Below the pieces are notes generated by a model, which saw only the letters and a list, made by a program, of their open reading frames with translations, searched no databases and was not told where the DNA came from. A stretch of DNA of 64,000 bases, from positions 62,001 through 126,000 of the forward strand of contig PAPI01000020.1 in assembly GCA_002708845.1 (NCBI GenBank), in the 5' to 3' direction. The DNA comes from Leeuwenhoekiella sp. Lineage in GTDB: Bacteria > Bacteroidota > Bacteroidia > Flavobacteriales > Flavobacteriaceae. Positions 18,006-27,219 of this stretch are shown piece after piece. The stretch's first letter is position 1, and every line of letters begins with the position of its first letter. The translations under genes and the position numbers were made by a program.

Positions 18006-20438
18006 TTAGTTTTTTAAATATATCGTTTCATTGAGTGTCAGGGTACCGCTAAGCCTGATGTCTCGGGACGAAGCACCAATCTGAACCTCAAATTCTCCTG
18101 CTTCGGTGACCTGTTCCATATCTGCATTATAAAGAGCAAGTTCTTCCGGAGTGAGTGTAAACCTAAGTGTTTTGCTTTCGCCTTTGGCTAAATGTATACG
18201 TTCAAAACCACGTAATTGCTTTACCGGTGTCACCACGCTGCTTACTACATCACGCAGATATAACTGCACCACCTCGTCTCCCGCCTGAGCTCCTGTATTT
18301 TTTACAGTTACCGAAACTTCTATAAGCTTGTCTGTACCAGTTCCGCTTTGCGAAATTTTTAAATCTGAATAGTCAAATGTAGTGTAGCTTAACCCATGAC
18401 CAAAAGCATAGAGCGCACTTGCCGATTCCTCGACATAATCACGGCGTTTGGGCCACCAATGGTTGTAATAAACCGGCGTTTGGCCTACCGATCTCGGGAT
18501 GGAGATGGGCAAACGACCCGCCGGATTATACTCACCAATTAAGACGTCTGCAAGGGCATGGCCACCCTGAGAACCGGGATACCACGCGTCCAGGATTGCA
18601 GGAATGTATTTGGCAGGCCAGTTGATTAATAAAGGTCTGCCGGTGATCAACACTAATATTGTAGGAGTACCTGTCGCTTCAACAGCTTGAAGCAGTTCGA
18701 GCTGTTTTCCCATCAGGTCAAGGCTTGCGCGGTCGTAACCTTCCCCGCTTTCCATATCGCTTAAAATGTTGTCATCTTTAGAAGAAACCGTCGCGGCACC
18801 GGTCTCCAGATATTCGGTTTTAAAATCGCGTGCGCTAGAGCCTCCCAGGACGACAATCGCAACTTCAGCATCCTGAGCAGCCTTGACCGCCGCCGGAATA
18901 TCAGTTTGAGTCGTATCGCGAATCGCGGTCCCTTTTACGTAGCTAATTTGCGCATTGGGCCATTTTGCCCGTATGCCTTCCAGCGGCGTAATGATGTATT
19001 CTGGATCCTGCGGCGCAGTGTAATCACCTAACTGATTGTACATCGTATCTGCATTGGGACCGATCACTGCAATTTTTTTAAGGTTTTTTGAAAGCGGAAG
19101 CAAATTCCCTTGATTTTTGAGGAGGGTAATGCCTTCAAGGGCTACTTCTTTCGCCAAGGCGATGTGTTGCGCGTTGCGTACCACTTTAGCCGGAAGCTTT
19201 TCATTAACATACGGATTTTCAAAAAGGCCCATTTTAAACTTCAAACGAAGCACATGTGCTACTGCTTCGTCTAATCGCTCCTCTGAAACATCACCATCCT
19301 GAAAAGCTTTCAGCAAGGCATCGTCAAAACCATTACCACCCAGATCAACATCTACACCGGCATTCATCGCGATGGCAGCGGCTTCTTCAAGAGATGATGC
19401 CGCGTGATGATCATTTTTAATACCCTCAATACTCCCCAGGTCCGAAACCACAAAACCCGTAAAACCCCATTGCTCTCGAAGCAGACCGGTGAGCAATTTT
19501 TTATTTGCTGTACTGGGAATACCATCTACCGAACTGTAAGCCGTCATCACCGATAAAGCCCCGGCGTCAATCGCTTTTTTAAACGGGTACATATAGTCCT
19601 GCATCAATTCACGCTCACCTATGTGTACTGCTCCCCCGTTGTGTCCTCCTTCAGAAACCCCGTAAGCCGCAAAATGTTTTAAAGTCGAAATAACCTGTTC
19701 CGGATTGTTTATTCCATCACCCTGAAATCCTTTTATAAGACCCAATCCCATTTCTGAAATCAAATACGGATCTTCCCCAAATGTCTCTTCAACCCGTGAC
19801 CAACGTGGCTCACGAGCAAGGTCCAGTATAGGACCATACCCAATATGTGCACCCTGAGCCCGTAATTCGGTTGCAATGGCGCTTCCCATTTTTTCGATGA
19901 GTTGCGGGTTAAATGTACTTGCCTGAGCGATGGCAGCGGGGAATTCGGTGGTGCCAATAGCCATATGACCATGCATAGCTTCTTCTGCTAAAAACAAGGG
20001 AATACCCAGGCGGCTTTCTTCAACAGCAATTTTCTGAATGGCATTAGTTGCCTCTGCCGCAAGCACCGGATTAAGACCCGTTTGTAAGGTTTTTTGCGTC
20101 CATGGATCGGCGCGCAACGTACCCCAAAGCGCCCCGATTTTTTGATTAGTTACAGCGGTTTTCAGAGCCTCGCTGGCTTCAACCCCGTTCTCGGTCTTGG
20201 TATACATAGGCCAACCCAATAAGGTAGAAAGCTGACCTACTTTTTCTTCCGGAGTCATACGCGTCAAAAGATCATCTACACGCTCCTCAATAGGTAGATT
20301 TGGATTTTTATATGCGGCATCAGCCGGAATTTTATCTTGTGCGCAAAGCGCAAAAATCCCAAATACGATAAGATGCAGAGCCAGCCATATACGCTTAGAA
20401 AAACCGGAATACGATGTCTTTTGTGTAGCTTTTTGCAT
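18006..20438 (-). CDS. GH3 beta-glycosidase (BglX-like)
   Basis: This 810-residue secreted enzyme (signal peptide ending near ALCAQ, residue 34) has the three-domain GH3 layout: TIM barrel (about 45-400) with KHFAAYG and nucleophile Asp333 in FVVSDLGSIEG, alpha/beta sandwich (about 420-650) with AEVAIVVLGGSS, and a C-terminal fibronectin-III-like domain (about 720-795, VQLYLRD). It resembles periplasmic BglX beta-glucosidases; specificity could also be beta-xyloside or beta-GlcNAc and cannot be told from sequence alone. It is the first gene of the six-gene GH block; a 182 bp gap separates it from upstream genes and should hold the promoter, although no clear -7 box was seen. Confidence 0.93.
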   Translation of the reverse strand: MQKATQKTSYSGFSKRIWLALHLIVFGIFALCAQDKIPADAAYKNPNLPIEERVDDLLTRMTPEEKVGQLSTLLGWPMYTKTENGVEASEALKTAVTNQKIGALWGTLRADPWTQKTLQTGLNPVLAAEATNAIQKIAVEESRLGIPLFLAEEAMHGHMAIGTTEFPAAIAQASTFNPQLIEKMGSAIATELRAQGAHIGYGPILDLAREPRWSRVEETFGEDPYLISEMGLGLIKGFQGDGINNPEQVISTLKHFAAYGVSEGGHNGGAVHIGERELMQDYMYPFKKAIDAGALSVMTAYSSVDGIPSTANKKLLTGLLREQWGFTGFVVSDLGSIEGIKNDHHAASSLEEAAAIAMNAGVDVDLGGNGFDDALLKAFQDGDVSEERLDEAVAHVLRLKFKMGLFENPYVNEKLPAKVVRNAQHIALAKEVALEGITLLKNQGNLLPLSKNLKKIAVIGPNADTMYNQLGDYTAPQDPEYIITPLEGIRAKWPNAQISYVKGTAIRDTTQTDIPAAVKAAQDAEVAIVVLGGSSARDFKTEYLETGAATVSSKDDNILSDMESGEGYDRASLDLMGKQLELLQAVEATGTPTILVLITGRPLLINWPAKYIPAILDAWYPGSQGGHALADVLIGEYNPAGRLPISIPRSVGQTPVYYNHWWPKRRDYVEESASALYAFGHGLSYTTFDYSDLKISQSGTGTDKLIEVSVTVKNTGAQAGDEVVQLYLRDVVSSVVTPVKQLRGFERIHLAKGESKTLRFTLTPEELALYNADMEQVTEAGEFEVQIGASSRDIRLSGTLTLNETIYLKN

Positions 20439-20620
20439 AAAATGGTATCAGGTATTCAAGCTTTGGGTGTAAATACCACTAATTTATTCCTTAAACCTAA
20501 ATGAAGTAGGGCTTTACCTGAAAAATAATCGCTGAATAACGGCTCTGCGTAGCTTAGTGACGTGTGAGCTATAGTCAGAAATTATTTGTAGTGGAACTTT
20601 ACATTAAGTGGCTTTTAAAT

Positions 20621-21268
20621 TTAATCGTATTTATTCATCAATCCAAAATCAAAGGGCGTCCATAAACAGGCTTTTAAACCGCTTTCTTTAAATCCCGTAT
20701 TTACCCAACTGTTACATGTTTTAAAACAGGAATAACTTCCGTTAGCCTTATAAAAATCATCACGGGAAGTATAGCCCTTATCCTTCAGAATCTCCTTATT
20801 TCCGTCTGCATCCGGTTTAAAGCTGTTTACTAAGTAGGTGTTTATTTTTTGTAATTCTTCCGCACTCAGCTTCACTTCTACCCAGTCATCCTGCTTGTAC
20901 CGGTAACGGGTTAGATGCATCAGTGTGGTACTTTCTAAAAATAAAGCTCTAAAAGCATTTGCAAACGTCAGGTCACCCCAGGTTGGCGTATTTATGTAAA
21001 AGTTTTCATCTCCCCAGCCAAAGGACATATATGCATCTGCTTCAGTCATATTCAAATTCTTGCTTAGATCTGCAGTCATAGCCGCTCTGGGCAAAACAAT
21101 GTCTAAATGTACACCATTGGTATTGAGATAGATCAGCTTATCCGCAGTCTGATCTTTCGCCTCACGTGAAACCGATATCGCTGTCAAAACCAGAGAAACA
21201 GCCAGGTATCCCACAGGGATCAATAACAGGTAGAGAATATATTTGAATAGTTTCCGAATTGCGTTCAT
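20621..21268 (-). CDS. TIGR02117/DUF2459 family membrane-anchored protein
   Basis: This 215-residue protein of the DUF2459 (TIGR02117) family has an N-terminal membrane anchor (about residues 5-30) and an exported domain. Family features are the NGVHLDIVLP start, FGWGDENFYINTPTW, and the C-terminal cysteine-rich YSCFKTCNSW...WTPFDFG. Start ATG 21268 is preferred because the longer reading overlaps the previous gene and lacks a better signal. The fold suggests a papain/NlpC-like hydrolase (the motif set NGVH, GWGD and CNSW supports a Cys/His arrangement), but activity is untested. It has no evident link to glycan use and interrupts the locus. Confidence 0.8.
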   Translation of the reverse strand: MNAIRKLFKYILYLLLIPVGYLAVSLVLTAISVSREAKDQTADKLIYLNTNGVHLDIVLPRAAMTADLSKNLNMTEADAYMSFGWGDENFYINTPTWGDLTFANAFRALFLESTTLMHLTRYRYKQDDWVEVKLSAEELQKINTYLVNSFKPDADGNKEILKDKGYTSRDDFYKANGSYSCFKTCNSWVNTGFKESGLKACLWTPFDFGLMNKYD

Positions 21269-21297
21269 ACAAAAGTTATTTAACGAGAAGAAGCGCA

Positions 21298-21834
21298 TCA
21301 GCTCCAGCGCCAATTCAATTCATTGACATAGCTTACACCCTGATCTTTAAAATAATTTTTGAACTCGGTAGGCTTAGAAATGAAATGCTTCGGAAAAACT
21401 AAAGAAGTATCGGTCCTTAATTTCAAAAAGAAATGTTCACAAGTTTCAGTTAGCTCTTTTAGTTCCGTGGTGCTGATTTTGGTTTCTGATGTTGCATCTT
21501 TTGCGACAATCAAATCTTCCTGAAAAACAATCTCGACAGGAACATGGATTCGATTTTTATAAGTCTCCTTAACGTGCTTTTTAAAGTGATTTTTGTAGAG
21601 CCATCCCGAGTACAATGGATAAAGTAAGAACCAAAGTATCGCTATACCAGCATAAGAAAAAAGCACTACTAAATCATCACTGGTAATTGCTGTAAAAGTA
21701 CCTAATCCCAGAAAAAAAATAGGAAGTAAAACTCTATTTCGTAATCGTTTCTTTTTATGTGACTTTGATCGGGAAGACGTATAAAGCTGATATGCCAAAT
21801 AATCTGAATGGTCAAGTTGATAATTTAATTTCAT
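21298..21834 (-). CDS. YcxB-like membrane protein
   Basis: This 178-residue protein begins at ATG 21834 (MKLNYQLDHSDYLAYQ). A longer reading from a TTG at 21969 is rejected because it runs through a terminator. Two adjacent membrane helices (about residues 35-85) follow a short cytoplasmic segment with a basic KSHKKKRLRNR patch, then a soluble C-terminal domain. This matches the YcxB-like family, whose function is unknown. It overlaps no neighbour once the short starts are used (29 bp to the next gene) and is probably co-transcribed with the DUF2459 gene. Confidence 0.75.
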   Translation of the reverse strand: MKLNYQLDHSDYLAYQLYTSSRSKSHKKKRLRNRVLLPIFFLGLGTFTAITSDDLVVLFSYAGIAILWFLLYPLYSGWLYKNHFKKHVKETYKNRIHVPVEIVFQEDLIVAKDATSETKISTTELKELTETCEHFFLKLRTDTSLVFPKHFISKPTEFKNYFKDQGVSYVNELNWRWS

Positions 21835-21923
21835 GCGTGGAAAACGTAAATATCTGAAGGGATACCCGGTAAATATAACTAATCCTATTTTCAGTAATTT
21901 ACTGAAAACCTCAAAAACAAAAT

Positions 21924-21957
21924 AAAAAAAGCGCCCCGACTCAACGGAACGCCTTTT
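21924..21957 (-). terminator. Terminator after the nagB-linked symporter
   Basis: On the minus strand the arms GCGTTCCG and CGGGGCGC (21945-21952 and 21931-21938, with G-U pairs) enclose a 6-base loop and are followed by seven T. It lies about 25 bp past the symporter stop. It ends the nagB-symporter unit and shows that the YcxB-like gene needs its own promoter or read-through. Confidence 0.75.
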
Positions 21958-21977
21958 CACCAGAAACAATTAAAAAC

Positions 21978-23798
21978 TCAAAAAACACGCGTTCTAATAC
22001 GCTTCCATAGTTTTACCAGAACTAAAGTAGCAATCAGCGTGAGTACGGTTAAAATACCAGCCTGGGTATAGAACCCATAAATCCAGTAACCGGTGCTAAA
22101 AAGCGCACCGTATATGGTGACACAACCTACCAAAGTGGCCAAAATACCGGCTGGTACAGACCATTTTTGGGTGTTGGTAATTAAATCTTTTCCCTGTGTC
22201 TGTGCTTTTGCAAGAATACGCTGCCAACCGGGACCACCGGGCTGTGTGCGTTTGTAAAAGTCAAAAAGCGTGCGTTCAGTTTCAGGCGGAGTTAAAAAGG
22301 TGACACTCAGCCAAACGATGCTGGTCAGCAATACAATCATAGGATAGGTAGACCAAAAAGGTAATATTCCGTCTGCTTCAGCAGTACCAAAAAGCACCAC
22401 CCCAAGTGACGTAAAATTGAACAGGATCGAGATTATTCCCGAAGAAAACATTGCTGAGATTTCACTCCACGCATTGATGCGCCACCAGAACCAGCGCAGA
22501 ATAAAAATAAGTCCGGTACCTGCTCCAAACATCAGGATGATGTTAAACAATTGGTACGCGTTAGTGAGTATCAAAGCTAAAGCCGAGCTAATCAGCATCA
22601 GCATAACCGTTGAAATACGACCGGCGTTTACCAGTTCTTTTTGAGAAGCTTCAGGCTTTATATAACGTGCATAAAAGTCATTAACCACATACGAAGACCC
22701 CCAGTTTAAATGCGTGGAGATCGTTGACATATAAGCCGCAATCAACGAAGCCATGACCAACCCAAGTAAACCCGCAGGAAGTTTGGTTAGCATAGCCGAA
22801 TAAGCCAGATCATCGCCCAGTTTACTTTCAACAATATTGGGGAAAGCTTCGTGTATGCTGGCAATATCGGGGTAAATAATCAGCGAGGACAGTGCTACTA
22901 GAATCCACGGCCAGGGACGCAATGCATAATGCAGGGCATTAAAGAAAAAAGTCGCGCCTATAGCGTGATTCTCATCTTTAGCCGCCAGCATTCGCTGGGC
23001 AATATACCCACCACCCCCGGGTTCTGCACCAGGATACCAGGCGCTCCACCACTGTACCGCAAGCGGAATAATCAGCAAAGTGATCAGGGTTGCCTTATCG
23101 TTAAAATCGGGCATTATGTTGATCTTATCCATCACAGCCGTATGGTTTATGAGTCCGCTCATCCCGCCTACTTCCGGCAGGTTTACGCAGTACCAGGCCG
23201 CTCCTATACCCCCGGCCATCGCTGCGAAAAACAGAATAAAATCGGTATACACCACGCCTTTAAATCCACCAACGGTACTGAATATAACTGTTACCAACCC
23301 GGCATAACCTATGGTTTCGAGCGGAGTAAGGCCCAGCATAATCTGACCGATTTTAATCGCTGCCAAAGTCACCGCGCTCATTGCAAGTACGTTAAAAATC
23401 ACACCCAGATATACCGCTCTAAATCCGCGTAAAAATCGGGCTGGCTTACCGCCGTAACGCAATTCATAAAACTCAATATCGGTGGTCACTTCAGACTTAC
23501 GCCAAAGCTTAGCATAGACAAATACCGTTAGCAAACCGGTAATCAAAAAGGCCCACCAGACCCAGTTACCGCTCACGCCCTGATTCCGTACAATATCGGT
23601 TACCAGGTTTGGGGTATCGGTTGAAAAGGTAGTGGCGACCATCGAAATCCCAAGAAGCCACCAGGGCATATTTCGGCCCGATAAAAAGTATTCGGCAGAA
23701 CTTTTACCTGATTTTTTAGCAACCATTAAACCGATGATCAGGGTGATTGCAAAAAAGCCGATGATAATGGCGTAATCGAGGGTTTCCAGTGCTACCAT
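21978..23798 (-). CDS. Sodium:solute symporter (SSS family)
   Basis: This 606-residue inner-membrane protein of the SSS family (SGLT type) has about 14 predicted helices. The family start (DYAIIIGFFAITLIIGL), the AEYFLSGRNMPWWLLGISMVA loop after helix 1 and the GGFKGVVYTD stretch (about residue 180) are typical. It would import a sugar with sodium. Its position 78 bp downstream of the GlcN6P deaminase fusion points to GlcNAc or a GlcNAc-containing disaccharide; this is inferred from context. It starts after a low-complexity repeat and ends just before a terminator. Confidence 0.9.
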   Translation of the reverse strand: MVALETLDYAIIIGFFAITLIIGLMVAKKSGKSSAEYFLSGRNMPWWLLGISMVATTFSTDTPNLVTDIVRNQGVSGNWVWWAFLITGLLTVFVYAKLWRKSEVTTDIEFYELRYGGKPARFLRGFRAVYLGVIFNVLAMSAVTLAAIKIGQIMLGLTPLETIGYAGLVTVIFSTVGGFKGVVYTDFILFFAAMAGGIGAAWYCVNLPEVGGMSGLINHTAVMDKINIMPDFNDKATLITLLIIPLAVQWWSAWYPGAEPGGGGYIAQRMLAAKDENHAIGATFFFNALHYALRPWPWILVALSSLIIYPDIASIHEAFPNIVESKLGDDLAYSAMLTKLPAGLLGLVMASLIAAYMSTISTHLNWGSSYVVNDFYARYIKPEASQKELVNAGRISTVMLMLISSALALILTNAYQLFNIILMFGAGTGLIFILRWFWWRINAWSEISAMFSSGIISILFNFTSLGVVLFGTAEADGILPFWSTYPMIVLLTSIVWLSVTFLTPPETERTLFDFYKRTQPGGPGWQRILAKAQTQGKDLITNTQKWSVPAGILATLVGCVTIYGALFSTGYWIYGFYTQAGILTVLTLIATLVLVKLWKRIRTRVF

Positions 23799-23806
23799 AC
23801 TTTATT

Positions 23807-23854
23807 TATTAGTATTGCTATTACTATTGTTATTGCTATTCCGATTTCTATTGA
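23807..23854. repeat. Degenerate hexamer tandem repeat (TATTNN)8
   Basis: Eight consecutive 6-base units follow the pattern TATTNN (AG, GC, AC, GT, GC, CC, then GATTTC and TATTGA). They fill most of the 78 bp between nagB and the symporter gene, just upstream of the symporter's start in the genome sense but downstream of nagB. Possibly a slippage-derived spacer; no function is known. Confidence 0.6.
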
Positions 23855-23876
23855 AAAGCGAAAGATAATTTAAGTT

Positions 23877-25838
23877 TTAGAAATGATAGCGCATAAAGGC
23901 TTCCATCGCGGCATATTCTGCAAGACCCAGTGCCCGGTATTTTTGAGCAGTTTCTTTGTTTCGATCTTCTGCACGTACCCAGAATTCTCTCAAATCTTCT
24001 CCCTGAAACATCACGCCGTCTTTTTGCGACTGATGGTAAAAAATAGCCTGACGCTTCTTTAAAACCTGATCCGGACTCATAGGCACGGCCATTTCGATCT
24101 CGTGCATTTCAAACTCGTGCCACGCGCCACGGTATAACCACACCCAGCAATCGTTCATATAAGGCTCACTCTTAAGCTGAGCCAGGGATTCAAAAATGAT
24201 ATTGAGGCATACTTTATGGGTACCGTGCGGATCGGCGAGATCCCCGGCAGCGTAAATTTGATGCGGTTTTACGGTCGAAATGAGTTCGTTAACAATTGCT
24301 ACATCTTCCTGAGACATTGGGTTTTTCTTGATCCCTCCGGTTTCGTAAAACGGAAGGTCTAAAAAGTGTACCTGCTCATCGGGAACGCCTTCAAAACGAG
24401 TGGCACCCAAAGATTCGCAGCGTCTGATCAGTCCTTTTAGCTGGCGCACTTCAAGCGGATCAACCTCGTTGCGTTGTTTGTTCTTTATTTGTTCTGCGAT
24501 TTTACTGAAACGCTCACAGTCGTTATTACCCATTAATGCGGAAACTTCAGCGAACTTTAAGGCTTCGGTATCAGAAACCGCGATGTTTCCTGAAGTCTGG
24601 TAGGCGATATGTACTTCGTGCCCCTGTTCTACAAGTCGGTCAAAGGTACCTCCCATCGAGATCACATCATCGTCGGGGTGCGGACTGAAGATAATTACCC
24701 GTTTTCTGGCAGGCTCTGCACGCTCAGGGCGCTTCGTATCATCAGCTCCCGGCTTACCACCCGGCCAGCCGGTAATGGTATGCTGTAATTTGTTGAACAT
24801 CTCAATGTTCAGGTTGTATGCCGAACCTTGCAAGGCCAGCAAATCTGACATTCCGTGGTCGTTATAATCTTTATCGGTAAGGCTCAAAATGGTTTTTCCG
24901 GTTTTTTCACACAACCAGAAAACAGCCTTTGCAGTCAATTCTTTCGTCCAGTCACAGGTGCCTACCAACCAGGGTGTTTTGACCCGGGTCAATTCTGATG
25001 CAGCTGCATCATCCAGCACAAAAGTGGTGTTTTCGTGTTCCTGCAAATAAGTTGCCGGAACGATTGAAGATACCTCTCCTTCTATAGTTTCCTTTAAAAT
25101 TTCGGCTTTGTTTTGTCCCCAACCTAAAAGCACAATACGCTTAGCGCTCAAAACGGTATTGATCCCCATTGTGATCGCCTTTTTAGGCACATTTGAGAGA
25201 CCTCTAAACGATCCCGCAGCATCGGCGCGGGTCAGGTAATCCAAAGTAATCATACGGGTACCCGAGTTGAAATGCGAACCCGGTTCATTAAAACCAATAT
25301 GTCCGGTGCGACCGATTCCCAAAAGCTGAAAATCCAATCCGCCGGCGGCTTTAATCTTGGCTTCGTAAGCAATACAAAAGGGTTTAATCTCTTCCTGATC
25401 TACAGTGCCATCAGGGATGTTTACCTGATCTGCAGGAATATCTACGTGGTTGAATAAATGCTCGTGCATAAAGTAATGGTAACTCTGCACGTCAGACTTA
25501 TCCATCGGCCAGTATTCATCCAGATTAAAGGTGATCACATTCTTAAAGCTCAAACCTTCTTCGCGATGCATACGCACCAATTCGGCATAGACATTAATAG
25601 GTGAAGAACCCGTAGCCAGACCCAATACGCATTTTTCACCGGCAGTCTCTTTACTGCGGATTAAATCTGCAATCTCCTGAGCTACAATCGCTGAAGCCTG
25701 CGTAGACTGCGCAAAACTGATGTTGTGAATCTTTTCAAAGCGAGTTTCTTCAAATTTACCCGCAGGTTCGTATTTAATTAATGCTGAATCTTGTAAACCT
25801 GGCTTCATAGTGGTTGTTATCGTTTGTAAGCGTTCCAA
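23877..25838 (-). CDS. nagB: Glucosamine-6-phosphate deaminase fused to PIG-L/LmbE deacetylase
   Basis: This 653-residue cytoplasmic fusion has a NagB domain at about 40-330 (GLATGSSP phosphate loop, FNLDEYW, GIGRTGHIGFNEPG) converting GlcN6P to Fru6P and ammonia. It also has a PIG-L/LmbE domain at about 379-640 with the metal-binding FSPHPDDD motif (387-391) and DPHGTHK (the zinc-site His). PIG-L enzymes deacetylate GlcNAc groups, so the fusion may turn GlcNAc6P into Fru6P directly, replacing NagA, which is absent from this window. This is inference; the fusion itself is well known in Bacteroidota. A promoter with a palindromic operator-like site lies upstream. Confidence 0.93.
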   Translation of the reverse strand: MERLQTITTTMKPGLQDSALIKYEPAGKFEETRFEKIHNISFAQSTQASAIVAQEIADLIRSKETAGEKCVLGLATGSSPINVYAELVRMHREEGLSFKNVITFNLDEYWPMDKSDVQSYHYFMHEHLFNHVDIPADQVNIPDGTVDQEEIKPFCIAYEAKIKAAGGLDFQLLGIGRTGHIGFNEPGSHFNSGTRMITLDYLTRADAAGSFRGLSNVPKKAITMGINTVLSAKRIVLLGWGQNKAEILKETIEGEVSSIVPATYLQEHENTTFVLDDAAASELTRVKTPWLVGTCDWTKELTAKAVFWLCEKTGKTILSLTDKDYNDHGMSDLLALQGSAYNLNIEMFNKLQHTITGWPGGKPGADDTKRPERAEPARKRVIIFSPHPDDDVISMGGTFDRLVEQGHEVHIAYQTSGNIAVSDTEALKFAEVSALMGNNDCERFSKIAEQIKNKQRNEVDPLEVRQLKGLIRRCESLGATRFEGVPDEQVHFLDLPFYETGGIKKNPMSQEDVAIVNELISTVKPHQIYAAGDLADPHGTHKVCLNIIFESLAQLKSEPYMNDCWVWLYRGAWHEFEMHEIEMAVPMSPDQVLKKRQAIFYHQSQKDGVMFQGEDLREFWVRAEDRNKETAQKYRALGLAEYAAMEAFMRYHF

Positions 25839-25864
25839 ATTCCCGGAAAAACCGAATTTAATTT

Positions 25865-25893
25865 CAAATATAATAAAATATGTAGTACATATT
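25865..25893 (-). promoter_or_regulatory. nagB promoter -7 box with overlapping palindrome
   Basis: On the minus strand TATATTTG (25865-25872) matches the Bacteroidota -7 consensus TAnnTTTG, 27 bp before the nagB ATG. Just upstream lies the perfect palindrome AATATGTA-G-TACATATT (25877-25893). It falls in the -7/-33 spacer, where a bound repressor would block transcription. No exact -33 TTG was seen. The half-site resembles GntR-type operators, but no GntR gene is in the window. Confidence 0.6.
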
Positions 25894-26076
25894 ATTTATT
25901 GCTAAGTTGAAATTCCCAATTTTTTTAAGATTTCCAAAAAACATTCGATAGACAACTACTGTGGGAAGCTAAATAACGTAAAACTTCAATTCATAAGGTG
26001 AAACCATTTATAATCAGTTTTTATCATCAAAGAGCACGTTAAATAGAAGAGCAATATCCCGAAGTTAAACCTGATT

Positions 26077-27186
26077 CTAGTTTGCTGCCTTAATCACTGC
26101 CAGTTGTTCCTCAGTCAGGGCGTTTCCATCAAAGAAAGCCGCACCTTTCGCCCCATTATCTTTAGCTAATTGAATGGCTGTTGCCAGGTCTTCGGCTGAC
26201 ATTTCGGGTACATAAATACCGGTGTGTAACTCGGTACCGGTACCTTCCAGGTCTTTTACACCCTGACCTGTCGCAAAGCCAATCCAGTCGATTTCCTCGT
26301 TATAAAAATTATGGTAAATCATCGGCAAAACCACGTCGATATCCCACTTATCCCAGCGTTGGCGCACCATATGATCGGCCATCTCCGGATAGGGAAATAC
26401 AGCCCCGGTTAAAATTTTTCCGTTGTTATGGGCTACTTTGTACGCATCGTCGACCACTGCTTTAATCTGATTGAGGCGAAACTGCTTCCACTCCATATCA
26501 ATCGCAGGATTTTCCATCTCGCGTGGATTTTTGTGGTGTATTTCTTCAAACTTAGCTACGCAAGCATCGCAATAGCAAAAATCATATTCGGGCAACTCCG
26601 TGTCCTGTACCAGATCATATTTTGGCAATAAACCTATAGGTAAAAACACATCGGGATAACGTATGTAATCGAGGTGAAAACTGCTTACCCCTTCTACCTT
26701 GCTCAGTTTATCTACCAGACTCAAAACGTGATTGCGCGATCCTTCACGAGTCGGACATAAAAACTGATAATAATCAACATAAGGGCGGTCATCAAAAGTA
26801 GAATTCCCTTCTCTACTTACCGCATACCACTCGGGGTGTTGTAGCGCGACGCTATCTCCGGGACGGTTCATCGTAAACATCCAAGCGTGTACTTCCAAAC
26901 CTTCCTCGGTGGCCAACGGCGTTAAACGCGCCAGCAAATCAGCATCGGCATTGGTGTTGATGAGTACCGCGTCAAGACCGTTGTCGCTGTATTTTTTAAA
27001 CTCGACCGTATACGATTCGTCTGAACGTTTTGCATCTGCAGTCATCCAGGTCCAGAACTTAAAGGATGAAGTTTCAGTCTGAGTTTCTTCAGTTTGAGCC
27101 TTTTTGCCGGCCGGGTGAATGTTATCTACACACGAAGTGAATGCTGCGCTAATCAGCAGCAAGCCAAAGATTAATTTTAGTTTCAT
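26077..27186 (-). CDS. GHL10-like putative glycoside hydrolase lipoprotein
   Basis: This 369-residue lipoprotein (lipobox ending in SC, Cys19) has a TIM-barrel-like sequence resembling the GHL10/DUF187 group of hypothetical glycosyl hydrolases. Visible features are VHAWMFTMNRPGDS (strand 2), SSFHLDYIRYPD (strand 4, with a candidate catalytic Asp), the cysteine motif CYCDAC, and VVLPMIYHNFY near the C-terminal strands. Activity is unproven, and the substrate is unknown. It is the last gene of the GH92-GH130 operon, 33 bp after the CBM9-like gene. Confidence 0.75.
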   Translation of the reverse strand: MKLKLIFGLLLISAAFTSCVDNIHPAGKKAQTEETQTETSSFKFWTWMTADAKRSDESYTVEFKKYSDNGLDAVLINTNADADLLARLTPLATEEGLEVHAWMFTMNRPGDSVALQHPEWYAVSREGNSTFDDRPYVDYYQFLCPTREGSRNHVLSLVDKLSKVEGVSSFHLDYIRYPDVFLPIGLLPKYDLVQDTELPEYDFCYCDACVAKFEEIHHKNPREMENPAIDMEWKQFRLNQIKAVVDDAYKVAHNNGKILTGAVFPYPEMADHMVRQRWDKWDIDVVLPMIYHNFYNEEIDWIGFATGQGVKDLEGTGTELHTGIYVPEMSAEDLATAIQLAKDNGAKGAAFFDGNALTEEQLAVIKAAN

Positions 27187-27219
27187 AATTTATCTGTTAC
27201 TAGAGCGTATGCCCGGTTT

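Noticed and set aside
21835-21969. Longer N-terminus of the YcxB-like protein
   Set aside because: The reading runs through a terminator hairpin and starts with TTG.
22929-23432. 167-residue plus-strand ORF inside the sodium symporter gene
   Set aside because: Antisense to a well-supported SSS transporter, with no domain or ribosome site.
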